Assembly (NCBI GenBank): GCA_012295275.1
Contig: CM022672.1
Coordinates: 32,038,265-32,102,264 of the forward strand
Origin: Chrysomallon squamiferum
Taxonomy: Eukaryota; Mollusca; Gastropoda; Neomphalida; Peltospiridae
Reading direction: 5' to 3'
Length of the DNA stretch: 64,000 nucleotides
Shown here: piece by piece, positions 14,969-27,198 of the stretch
Layout of the letters: each line of letters opens with the position of its first letter
How positions within the stretch are numbered: position 1 is the stretch's first letter
Notes under the pieces: model-generated
Databases searched by the model: none
What the model was told of the DNA's origin: nothing
What the model saw: only the letters and a program-made list of their open reading frames with translations
Position numbers and translations under genes: made by a program

Positions 14969-16197
14969 AACTCACAGCGACACAGGTATGAACATAGTGA
15001 GTAACGAAACATACATACCGACACGAACGTTGATAACAATACAGTTTTTGTTAGTAATCTAATTATTTTCTAATTAATTAATCTCCCATAATTATCTCTC
15101 GTTTTGAAGTCTTACTATACATTCTTTTACACAGATATCTTTATACGGATGACGTCGTCCTAACAGGCCACAACGTCACCGGTCTGCTGTATCTATCGAG
15201 GAAGTACATCGTCACGACACTGGAAGAACAGTGCGTGCGCTATTTGAAGTCGTCGTTGTCGTCACGGAATGCGTGCGTCGTGCTGGAACAAGCTCACCTG
15301 TTTGATGAACATGATCTAAGAAAAAAACCTCTGGACTTCATTTTGGAAAATGGCGACGAAGTTTTGAAGTCAGATGAAGTCACCGATCTTTGTCACGAAT
15401 GTCTGGTTGAGATCGTACGATCAGACGAACTGACAGCAGACGAGAAAAATGTTTTTGAAGCCGCTGTGAAGTGGGCTGACAGTGCGTGTAAGAAGCAAGG
15501 AAGACAGACGAATGGACAGAACATGCGCGAAGCACTGGGAGAGGCCGTGAAGCACGTGCGTTATCCATTACTCGATCAGACGTATTTTGTAAAGCACGTG
15601 ACACCCACTAACATACTCAGTGACACAGAAGGATTCAAGATTTTGAAAAACTTGGTGAACAGTGATGAAGATGTTTCACCTTTTAACTCAAACATGAGAA
15701 CTGCAGTGATTCGTAAAACACTGGTTACAATAAACAGGTTTGGCAGAACATTGTCTGGTTACTTGTTCTGTTCTGGTGAAGTATTTGATCACGCCATTAC
15801 TTTCTCTGTCAACAAAAACGCTTTACTTCGCGGATTTCAGTTGTACGGTCACAGTAAACCACGAAACTACGACGTCAGCGCCTTCGTCACTGACACAAGA
15901 AGAGACGAGATACTGGACGGGTCTACGCGGACACAGAGATATGAGCACGTCGTGTCTGACGTGTATGACGTCGTGTTCAGACGTCCAGTGAAGATTACTA
16001 AAGACACTGAGTACAGCTTGTTTGTAAATGTTAATGGAGGAAGCTCACTGTATGGATTTGAAGGTAAATCAAAAATTGTTGTAGACTCTTTTGTTTGTAG
16101 ATTTTCTGAGTCACACAAAACTAAACACAGTCACAGAAAACTTGGTGTTACACGTGTGAATGAAGGACAAATACCTGCTTTGTTATTTTTAGTATAA
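14644..16197 (+). CDS. BTB-BACK-PHR domain protein, BTBD1/2/3/6-like (copy 2)
   Basis: A probable substrate adaptor for CUL3 ubiquitin ligases, the known role of this family. Two exons: 14,644-14,900 and 15,135-16,197 (donor GTATGT, acceptor TTACACAG, junction in Lys86), 1,320 nt, 439 aa. Residues about 18-125 form the BTB domain (SDVRFVVG, AHRFILMIRSEVFHRIL, then FLKYLYTDDVVLTG across the junction). About 126-260 is the BACK domain (NACVVLEQAHLFDEHDL, VFEAAVKWAD). About 281-438 is the PHR domain (ITFSVNKNALLRGFQLYG, FVCRF, GQIPALLF). It is somewhat shorter than vertebrate BTBD2/3/6. The start is taken at the first ATG after an acceptor at 14,636, so a 5' leader exon is implied. A candidate AATAAA is at 16,578-16,583. 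The N-terminus is short and lacks the extended region of some BTBD proteins. About eight residues differ from copy 3. Confidence 0.92.
14909..14964. repeat. (CA)n at the 5' end of BTB intron 1 (copy 2)
   Basis: About 28 CA units begin eight bases after the GTATGT donor. CA repeats near 5' splice sites are known hnRNP L-type splicing elements in vertebrates. Whether that applies here is inference. Confidence 0.95.
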
Positions 16198-17600
<1,403 letters not shown>

Positions 17601-17604
17601 ATAC

Positions 17605-17896
17605 CACTTGTTATCAACTTTTTTCATACCGCGACGACTTATGAGCAATTCAATACGACCGAAAATCCCCTTTAAAATTTTTCATTCAATATTATGTAGG
17701 GTTACCATATTTTCATCAAGCAAAGACAGTACAAAAGGAAACTATATTCACTATGACGGGTCCCAAACCTAGCCGCACGTTTTTGTTTATTTCTCCGTCC
17801 AAGTCAAGTTGTACAAAGCTAACACACACCCTCGATGAAGAACAATCTCACAATCACCAGAAAAATGTCTGGCGACCCCGAGGTTGAAAACCTATG
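17605..17896 (+). mobile_element. hAT-type MITE (copy 2)
   Basis: Orthologue of the elements at 2,716 and 61,124. The left terminus is more decayed (CACTTGTTATCAAC), while the right keeps AGGTTGAAAACCTATG. Confidence 0.7.
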
Positions 17897-18224
17897 CCCT
17901 TCACGCAGCTAAATGAACAAGATCATTATTAGTGTGATACCTAAATGAATTCACTCATTTAGATTAAGAGTCAACAGCAGAGGTCTAAGTAAATGCGTAT
18001 GACGCATATTTTGCTTTGTTTTACTGAATTCATCGTAAAGCGATCTAAAAAACTGAAGTCCGCTGACTGATCGTGCAATGTGTTCAGGAGACCGTTGGAC
18101 AAAATGGAGGCAACATGTATCGATATTCAACTTTCAAGTGATCTGTTTCAAATAATAAATAAATAAATAAATAAATAAATAAAAAAAGAATTCGACTAAA
18201 CTTTGCCGCGGGTTTATACTAAGA

Positions 18225-18728
18225 CTCTAGCAGTGCAATTTGAAATATGAAGACAGGAAATATCTGACATTATAAAACTTAGTGACCATTACCAACAGTT
18301 GTACGAAAGTAATATGTCGGCAAAGAGTAAGGACCGACAAATTCAAAAATCTGAATAGACTGATGATACACACAACGACGAAGTGACCGAACTTTCTTAC
18401 ACTGATGTTCTTAAAATGATAAAACAAATTAAATCTTTCGTTGCTGCAACCGACAGCAGATTTAGCAATCGATGTTAAACATGGAGGCGATGACAGAGAA
18501 GTTTGTTTTGGAGAGAAACCAGAAAAAAATAAACAAATAAATAAATAAATAAAGTACAAGAAAAAAAACGCAGTTGTCTATGACAGACTGTTTCTCAGAT
18601 GACACTTGATAGATGCTTAACAATAACATTAGAAATAAAATATATTTCGTGTCATTTTAATTTGTGTAAGCCGGCACTGTGTCTAAAACGGCACCTATGA
18701 CTGGTCCCAAATGAATCAGGGTCCACTG
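18225..18728 (+). mobile_element. pogo/Tigger-like element, 3' end (copy 2)
   Basis: The plus strand reads, with stops, a short transposase C-terminal remnant containing ELSYTDVLKMIKQIKSF. About 300 bp later the block ends in the terminal repeat AATGAATCAGGGTCCACTG. Only the 3' part is present. Its C-terminal position next to the terminus is the arrangement expected for Tigger elements. Confidence 0.45.
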
Positions 18729-18734
18729 TACACA

Positions 18735-18756
18735 CACACACATACACACACACACA

Positions 18757-18806
<50 letters not shown>
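18735..18806. repeat. Imperfect (CA)n
   Basis: CA run with TA and GA interruptions next to the transposon terminus. The wider CA/TA-rich zone continues to about 19,090. Confidence 0.9.
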
Positions 18807-18809
<3 letters not shown>

Positions 18810-19407
18810 CAATACGCATTGTCTGTCTAGCACATAAATACATGTATTTATACTGTCTTAAACATATATATACGCTCACACACATATCCAAATGTCTTTG
18901 ATAAACACACACACTCATACATGCACATTCACACACACACATACACACATATATATCAATATCTGTCTACCTATCTCTGTATCTATGTATGTATGTTTGT
19001 ATGTGATCTAGTATGTACATATATATGTGTATCTGTGTGTGTGTATGTGGTGTGGTGTGTGTGTGTCTGCGTATGTGTGTGTGTACGGAGAGAGAGAGAA
19101 GAGAAATATATAGATACACATACATCTAATCACACATAACTCTTTCTAAAGCATACATACATACGTAGTCCATACGTACATACATAAAATCATACATACA
19201 AACACACCCACAAGTAAGTTGATACACTTGTAGTTGTCAATGTTTCTAGTAGTTCAAACTAAGTATGCTGATAAACTTGTAGTGAGAGTGTTTCTAGTAG
19301 TAGCACATTAAGTATTTTGATAAACTGATAGTTACATACATGTTGGTGAACCTTAAGATCATAATGTTATTGAATTAATTGTATTTTGAAATGTATTATT
19401 TTTATAA

Positions 19408-19409
<2 letters not shown>

Positions 19410-19485
<76 letters not shown>
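19410..19485. repeat. (ATT)n microsatellite
   Basis: About 25 ATT units, shared with copies 1 and 3 at different lengths. Confidence 0.95.
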
Positions 19486-19487
<2 letters not shown>

Positions 19488-20153
19488 TGCTGTCCTTTTT
19501 ATTAAAATGAATTTACTTTTAATCTATGTTGCACTTTACAGAATTATAATGCAGTGACTGAGGGTAATGTGTAAGTAAACCTATCACTTTTGTTAATATA
19601 TTATCAGACTTAAATTAAAATAACCTTCTTGGACAAGCATGTTTTTTTACAGAAACGCTTCTGATCAAGAAATAAATTATAAGAAGAGGAAAGGCGCACG
19701 CATTTGCGTATGTCACTGTGTACTTGTGTGTGTTGTTGTGTGTATTTGTATGTATCAGTTTGTGTTTGTGTGTCGGTGTGTGTATTTGTATGTATCAGTT
19801 TGTGTTTGTGTGTCGGTGTGTGTTTTTGTGTGACGTTGTTTCATTGAGCTAACAGTGTAACAAAAGTTCATGCAAAACATTTAACTATAGTCAGGAGGAG
19901 AACTGCACAAATATGTGTACAATTTTATACTGTCATGATGAATTAAAGAATGTAATGAACTAAGACACTGTGTGGATTTTATGAGAGACAATCCTAACTT
20001 ATTACAAATGATGATAATACTAAAACTTATCATCAAGAATAAGAGGAGAAATATTCAAAAAAAAAAAAAAACCTACAACTTGCAGACTATCACATAAAAA
20101 AATCAGTATAACAAATACAAACAAAAAACCCAGGAATTGAAAGAGAAACAGTA

Positions 20154-20159
20154 TTTATT
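20154..20159 (-). terminator. Polyadenylation signal of the seven-exon gene
   Basis: AATAAA on the minus strand, 53 nt after the TAG stop at 20,212-20,214. It is conserved in copy 3 near 63,477-63,482. Confidence 0.55.
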
Positions 20160-20211
20160 CAAGTAATAAAAAATAGGAATCAATTAAATATCAAAATAAT
20201 AATATTGATGT

Positions 20212-22293
20212 CTACTGAAGCATAGGTCTGGAAGATGTCACCTTTTTCACAAAATAGAAAACCTCTTGCAAGTTACAGAGAGAGCTCAGAGGCACCTTTC
20301 CTTCTAGAGGTCTCATGTTCAACCTGAAAAAAAAAAAAAAAAAAAAATTTTATTTATTTCCAAATGAGATGTTTGAAAATAAGTAAATTTCACTTCACAT
20401 AGAACTATGAGGACAAGCAAGCTTGAAAAATGAAATGTTTGTCACATTGCTATGTCTTATGCCACACATGAAATGAACAAAGAAAATGTTACTCAAAGCA
20501 CATTGAGTTATATCAAAACAGCATTGTTACACAAATATAAACATGACAGCACAATCACAGTCACATCAGTTTATTAAATTTACTAATAATGCTATTAGTC
20601 AAACAATTTCAAATGTTTAAATTACAGGAATGAATACATACAAGTCAATGAATACATACAGTCTTCTTCCACTGGTAGATTTGTAGGAGTCTGGTTGTCT
20701 AGTGATGGGGATGGTGAGTCTGGTCATTATCTGCTGGAGGTGAGGAGCCTTATCATCCACTGGTAGGGGTGCCTGATCATCTGGAATTCAGATTGCATAA
20801 TAAATTTAGTTTTCTGTGATGTCCGCATGTTTTATTTTTGCTGTTAATTTCTCAACTGCTTTGGGTTGTTATAAACACCTGGTACTTGTTATTTAAAGAG
20901 AAAAGGAAAACCCAACATGAAAACCAAATGGTTCAGTCAGGCTGAGCCTTAATAAAATATCCAAGATGTTTTATGGTGTGAGCCCTGTGACAGGATTGTC
21001 AAAGTTGGGGCTCTCATCCACGATTTTAAAAATAATTAATGTGGGTGTTCGTTTTCTCAAATTCTTACGGAATTATTTATTTGGATATATCGAGTATTTC
21101 CCCAATTTAATGACAGCTAATTCATGTTTATATCTACTAGAGAAAACATATCAAAACAAAATAACAAGAATAAAAAACATTATAAAATTATAAAATCAGA
21201 ACAGAAATAATTACGGATCAAAATATAGTGCACAGTCTTGGTGTAACTTCTATAAAAAGAGCCAAGAAGGCTGAGCTAACATTATTGGCAAATATTCATA
21301 ATATTTCAAGAAACACATCAAGAGAGAGCAAATCAGAGAAGTATTAACAGAGGCTTTATTTGGAGATTCTTTAGGCAATGAGAGTGGGGGGAAGTAATGA
21401 CATAGGTGTAACTCAGAGTATGGCAGAATCACTACTATTAAAGGATATAAACCTTCAAACAAAAATTAAATTTTTAAGAAAGTAGAACATGAAAATGATA
21501 AGAGAAAAAGAGAATATGAAAGAAATGAAAGAGAGAGAGAAGACAGGGTATGAAAGACAAGAAAAGGAGAGATAAAGAGAGGCACAATGAAAGAGAATTT
21601 CAGATAATTCAATTGAAAATGGAACTTGAACTTAAAATGAGAGGACAGTTTAGAGAGAATTCAAGTGAGAATGGATCGAATGGTTTTAGAATCAATAATT
21701 GTTTCAGGTCAGTTCTGATTTGGATGAAAATGATGTTGAAATTTTCTTTTTTCTCAAAAGTGTCATTTGATATCTAAATGGTCAAAACAGTTTGGGCATT
21801 TATTATTTCAGAGTAAATTGACAGGAAAGGCTGTTCTAGTATATAATTCACTGGATAATGTTCAGGTTAGAAATTATGAAGTGTTAAAATCAGCTGTGTG
21901 ATGCATATTGTCAGTCTTTTTGGAGGCTGAGAAAGTTAGTTTCAGAAACGCACTGTGAGTTTCTGTTCAGAAAACAGAATGCTTATAATAAATGCACTAC
22001 ATCAAACAATACTGGGGATGATTATTCCAGATTTTGTGAATTTATTATTTTGGAAGAAATAATTTAAAAAAAATAAAAAAAAATTGTTACATTTGGGAGA
22101 TCAGGGTTTAGAACATGTACGCTGCTGATACCTACTTTCTCATCCACCAGTCACCAAGTTGTTTTTAATTTTTCTATAGTCCAACTTGCATTTCTGTTTT
22201 TCTTTTTCTCTTTTGAATGTTTCATTGGTCCACCTTCATGATTAACACTCTGCAACACAACAAGAAGCACATTTGTACAGAAGAAGGAGTTAA

Positions 22294-22373
<80 letters not shown>

Positions 22374-22887
22374 TAAAATAAAATAAAATAAAATGAAAAA
22401 TAATATCCCTAACAATGAATCACATTTATTTCAGTCAGTTTTAATGGAGCTGAAACTTTTCATTATCTGTACTCAAAGCTGCTGTGTGCAAATATAATGT
22501 TACAATGGACAACACAGTTTTGTTTCAGTATTTTTAAAGTCAAATAATGAAGATTTCAATCTGTATTTATTATACGCACATAAAAAAATAACACTTACCT
22601 TGCATAAGTTTAGTATTTATTCCCAAATCTAATTCCATCAAACTGAAAAGAAATTATCATTTCACATGAAATGTTTTTTACTAGGAAATGAGAAACTGTA
22701 AGAATCACAAAATACAATTGTTAAAGTGCTACAGACAGTAAAATGCTACTGACAAAGATGAATGTAAATGTTTTTCATAAGATATCTGTGTCAGTCTAAA
22801 CTTATGTACACAGTGAGATGATGAGAAACAAATGGATAGATGAAAAAAGAATAAAATGAGATAGAAAAACAGAAACACACACATATG

Positions 22888-22937
<50 letters not shown>

Positions 22938-25454
22938 GAGAATGAACTAATAAAATGTGATGTTGCTCTGACAAAAAATGTTTTCTTTTGAATTACTAGA
23001 AACATAATAAATCTTTTAACATTACTCCATGGTATTAGTGGCTTAAGTTTTGTTATTTGACTGAAATAATAAATGTTATTAAAGCTTGTTGTAAACTATT
23101 GTTAGGATTAATTTTTGCAACAGAAAACCTAAAACAATGACTAAATAAATGATCATTACAAGCATTAACTTTTAAATTAAAATAATAAATAAAAGTGCCA
23201 CTTAAGCCTGTACTTTTCACAAAGTGTATATGAATCATAACATAATCACATATTTGTCTAATTATATTTTTTCTAACATTAGATGGAAATAATCTTTAGA
23301 ATAAAAACAAAAATTACACAATAATAACAAGATTAATACACTTCTAAACTATAAATTATTACTGTTATAATTTATTATTAATTTTCATTTGCATGCAGAA
23401 ATAAAAAAATAAAAATAAATAAAAAGTAAATAAAGGTAAACAAAACACAACATAAACTTTATCTTGTAAGAATGTAAAATATATATAAAACTGGGTTCAC
23501 TTTTAACTATAAATGAATTCTTTAGCTGAACTTTATCAGTTTTGTATTGTAAATATGAACTCTATCATTTTGCATGTCTTTATAAAACATTTATTTATTT
23601 ATTGCTATCATAATTACATAAAAAGCAACACTACAGCACAAGTGGACTGACATCATAGAACTTAACTATCTGATATGTGAAACATTTATTACCATGTTTT
23701 GATTATTAACTCTGGTTTAACTGTAAGAAAGATAAATAAACATAAAGAAAGGGAAACAACTCAAAATTTATAACAATAAATGAATCAAGGTAACAAGGAT
23801 TTTCTCTTAATAATTATATTACCCTTTCTCAAGCTATGCATCTTTCATTACTGGTTTCTGTCAACAGACAAACGTTTATCTCAGTAAAAGAACTGACAGC
23901 AGAAATGTGTGTGAAAAACATACATTTCAAATTATATATGACTTGTAAAAGTAATAAATAGTTTGTAGTAGCTTTTGACTGAATGTAATAACATATGTGT
24001 GTGAATGATTGGTAAACATATCGTTACATCTTACTTCAAATGTTGTCTTCTTCACTTTCCCCGTAAGGAGAAATGATTACTATGATCATCAGAGCTATCA
24101 TCTTGTGATGTAACTACATCACAAACACTGTCCTTGTATAATGAGAAAGTATTACTATGATCATCAGAGATATCATCTTGTGATCTAACTAAATCACAAA
24201 CACTGTCCTTGTATAAGGAGAAATTATTACTATGATCATCAGAGCTATCATCTTGTGATGTAACTACATCACAAACACTGTCCTCATATGCTTGCTCCTC
24301 CTCACGAGGCTCATCTTCATCTGACATATCAGTCTGAAACGTATTGTTACAGTATTGTTAAAAAAACAACACAAAAACAAAACAGGATCTGACAAAACAT
24401 ATCTTCCATCACAGCAAAGTATATGAACACTGATCTTACATAAATGAAACAAATACAATAATAACAATAATAATAATTAAAAAAATAAAATGTTAAATAT
24501 AAATACCTGAAGTGTGTCATACAATCCAATAGTTCAGGTCTGGAAAAGGCATTTCAAGAAATGATTGATATTTTCCACTTTTCGTGCACTGCAAAAAATA
24601 AAATGAAAAAACAGAAGAATTGCTACAACTTATTATAATATTGTAAAAAAAAAAAAAAAAAAAAAAAAATGAGAAAATATACCCATAAAGTTTAATTAAT
24701 TACTGACACATGTAAGTAGATAAATAGAAAGAACATTAACTATACAAATTAATGTGTCAAACAATTTCAAGATTCTAACCTAAAATAAATTAGAAAAAAA
24801 AAAAAAAAAAAATAATAATAATAACACACATATCCCTTGTAAAAACTTGCCTTATGAGATACTTCATCTACAACAGGTTTCATGTGCAGTAGATGTCTAT
24901 CACTTTCAACATACCTGAAAACAGGACAGATTTGGATACTGCAATATCAATGTCAAACTAACGTTATGTAACAATTATTTCTTTTCTAATCCATTCAGTT
25001 AGTAAATAATAATCTACTCTTTACTGTGGACTATACCACACCTATTGATTTATATCAAAGCATTTAGTTCTATAAAATAAATATGAATGTTGCCAATGAT
25101 GACTTACAGTAATACCCTACTAAAAACCCTACTGCACTTAAACTGTCTGCAAAACGAAGGTTAATGTTTCCAACAACTGTTTATAGTAACACCTTAGAAA
25201 AACATCCTACTGCCCTTAAATTGTGTTTTGTAATGCAAATGTCTGTGCATTTTGTAAATCCATTCTTATTATGGTTTAGACTACAACGAATGAATCATAT
25301 TTTTGTTGTCTTTTTCTTAATTGAAATCTAACCGGGCTGATCCGCGTTGGTCCAAATCTTTAAGTCTCAGGCTGTCTCCGAAGAAAGATGAAATGTCTTG
25401 AAATTCTTTTAAGCTGTTTTTTTTCTTTTGTTTTTTTAAAGTTCTGTGAGCCAT
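20212..25454 (-). CDS. Unrecognised seven-exon gene with acidic 25-residue repeats
   Basis: Exons 25,333-25,454, 24,851-24,914, 24,523-24,588, 24,056-24,333, 22,599-22,642, 20,660-20,780 and 20,212-20,323 join in a single open frame: 807 nt, 268 aa. All six junction phases agree. The start is the ATG at 25,454 (MAHRTLKKQKKKNSLKEF). The N-terminus is basic and contains FQDISSFF, spaced like a PCNA-binding box but without its first Gln. Residues about 84-170 are acidic and Ser-rich, with three near-identical repeats (DSVCDVVTSQDDSSDDHSN...). The C-terminus contains LTIPITRQPDSYKSTSGRR and RPLEGKVPLSSLCNL. Intron 2 has a GC donor (AAG|GCAAGT). The exon 3 (GTATGA) and exon 4 (GTGAAG) donors are weaker guesses; a stronger GTATTT donor at 24,506 would put a stop in frame. 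No family recognised. The last two exons are duplicated at 63,537-64,000. Confidence 0.55.
21470..22060 (+). mobile_element. Ty3/gypsy-type gag remnant inside an intron
   Basis: The plus strand, with several stops and frame changes, reads a charged coiled-coil rich in Glu/Arg/Lys (about 21,480-21,650), then LLFQSKLTGKAVLVYNSL and YEVLKSAV (about 21,810-21,900). The order charged helix, 'LQS.LTGKA..VY..L' and 'Y..LK.A.L' is typical of Ty3/gypsy gag in molluscs and other invertebrates. No protease, reverse transcriptase or LTR is seen nearby. It sits in intron 5 of the minus-strand seven-exon gene, in the opposite orientation. Confidence 0.65.
22295..22370. repeat. (AAT)n microsatellite
   Basis: About 25 AAT units, followed by an AAAAT run. 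Confidence 0.95.
22888..22934. repeat. (TA)n microsatellite
   Basis: About 23 TA units in intron 4 of the seven-exon gene. It is self-complementary and may form a hairpin. Confidence 0.95.
24066..24290 (-). repeat. Three 75-bp coding repeats
   Basis: Three tandem units of 75 bp (25 codons) within exon 4 of the seven-exon gene. Units 1 and 3 are nearly identical, and unit 2 carries substitutions (for example DLVRSQDDISDD). The period is a multiple of three and all units are open in the same frame. Confidence 0.9.
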
Positions 25455-25818
25455 AATCTTTTACAGATCCGTACCACAATTAAAGTTTTCAAAAGGCGTC
25501 GAATACCCGGATATAATGCTTATTGTGCATGAGGGTTATTTCCCCTTGTCGTTTATTTACATTGATTTCGTCCCTGGAGCAAGAGCATCTGAGCCAAAGA
25601 TAGTGTTTCTGAAATATAATCCATGGTAAACAAATAACGATATATGCGATTATTTTAAAGAATTTATGGACGAAAAAAAATCTTCTTAGTTTATTTCAAA
25701 TCCTTTCTTTTCAGAAGAAAATAAAATCTAGGTTTCACTATTCTAATGGTTATTTCGTAGAATAAAACGTAAAGGGTAATCCTAGAGGAAACTAGGTAAA
25801 CTGTAGAATGACAGTACG

Positions 25819-25862
<44 letters not shown>

Positions 25863-25875
25863 ATGATGAAAATGC

Positions 25876-25923
<48 letters not shown>

Positions 25924-26204
25924 AGTTAACAGTCTGTTTTGAATTTCTCACAGGTTTTTTTTTTTATATCTAAGGAACTCAACAAAATGTAACTATTTGA
26001 ATGAAAAGTTTAACTCATAAGATAGCACAAATATAAATTTCCTATTAGTTAATAGCAATGAAATGAATAAATGAATAAATGAATGAAGAATCTAGTATCA
26101 TAAGTATCAAGGGTGATAATTCCTATATATATTTATTATGACATGTATAAGTCAGCTGTTGTGAAAATATATATTCAGTAAATTAGTTTTCTGTTTTCAA
26201 GAGA

Positions 26205-26325
26205 GCTGGATTTGGTAGTCTTTGCACTGGTATAATAATGACTATGGTATGTACTCTCCTGTCTGTGGGATGGTACATATCAATGATCTTTAGCTGCTAA
26301 CTGGATAGCCCATGAAGTGATGAGT
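26205..26325 (+). mobile_element. Mollusc-type SINE core fragment
   Basis: The stretch with GGTATGTACTCTCCTGTCTG, GGGATGGTACATAT and GCTGCTAACTGGATAGCCC matches, from memory, a core shared by a SINE group abundant in bivalve and gastropod genomes. A second copy in opposite orientation is at 46,551-46,668, with only scattered differences. Confidence 0.6.
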
Positions 26326-26439
26326 TTTTCTTATTTAAATTTATTTATGTATATACATGTGTTTCTGTATGTTCTTATCTGCATGCACATGTCCATTTGT
26401 GTTTGTATGCAACTTCAGTCATATAACCAAGCAGCAATA

Positions 26440-26600
26440 ACTTATATAGGTTAGGACACTAGGTTGAAAAATAACAGACAGCTGGTTCAAGCCTCATCAT
26501 TTGTAGCTCAATGATTTGAGTTACTGTTCAGTGATTAAGCCTTTGTGCATAGTCCAACCGTGTGAAGAAAACCTAATATTTTATATTCAATAAAAAATTA
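26440..26600 (+). mobile_element. tRNA-derived SINE-like fragment
   Basis: Contains GCTGGTTCAAGCCTCATC, close to a tRNA box B, then a conserved-looking body (AGTCCAACCGTGTGAAGAAA) ending in TATTCAATAAAAAA, an A-rich tail. It lies 120 bp from the other SINE core and in the same orientation. Confidence 0.35.
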
Positions 26601-27198
26601 ACTGATTTTTTCTGATCTTGTCATATATATATATATATATTTTGAAGTTTATTAAAAATATTTTTCTACAAAATAAAACAAAGAAAAAACAGTTGAAGTA
26701 AAATATTTGTATTGGCTAAGGTTAAGTTTATGTGAAAACAATTATTTCTTTTAATATTGTCTTTATGTATCAAACATTCTTAAAACATCTTAAAGAAAAA
26801 TAATAAAACAACCATTTTTATCTATTTTGTACATCCAACACTCATACCATAATCTATATTTAATACATAATAAATATCCTTAGCTTTTCCAAAAACTTCT
26901 TTATTCAGGATTTACTGCTTTCATTGGTATCTGAAATGTCACATTAATTTTCAAAGATTCAAATCTGATTTATTTAAGTGTTCTCTCTAATTTTCTTTCT
27001 TTTTTCCACTTTTGTTGATAGTATTGAGATCTTCACTCTGATCAATGGCTAACTGTCGCTTGAGATCCAGCAACACACCCACTGCCTTGTTTATAACAGT
27101 TTACTCTGATTTATATGTTATTAGCACACAAACCAATACCTTTCAAATTTGAGTCCAGGTTTGAAAATAGAGATAAACTTGTTGTGTGTCACATTACA

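Larger units (their letters stand above)
25460..27190. other. 5' flank of the seven-exon gene, microsatellites and SINE remnants
   Basis: A short CpG-bearing stretch (about 25,330-25,640) surrounds exon 1 and could include its promoter. Beyond it lie a (CA)n/(TG)n pair (25,820-25,920) that can pair with itself, two SINE remnants and AT-rich sequence. No further exon was found. Confidence 0.5.

Noticed and set aside
25820-25920. CA tract followed by TG tract as a regulatory palindrome
   Set aside because: The two runs can pair but look like an ordinary compound microsatellite. Nothing ties them to a gene.
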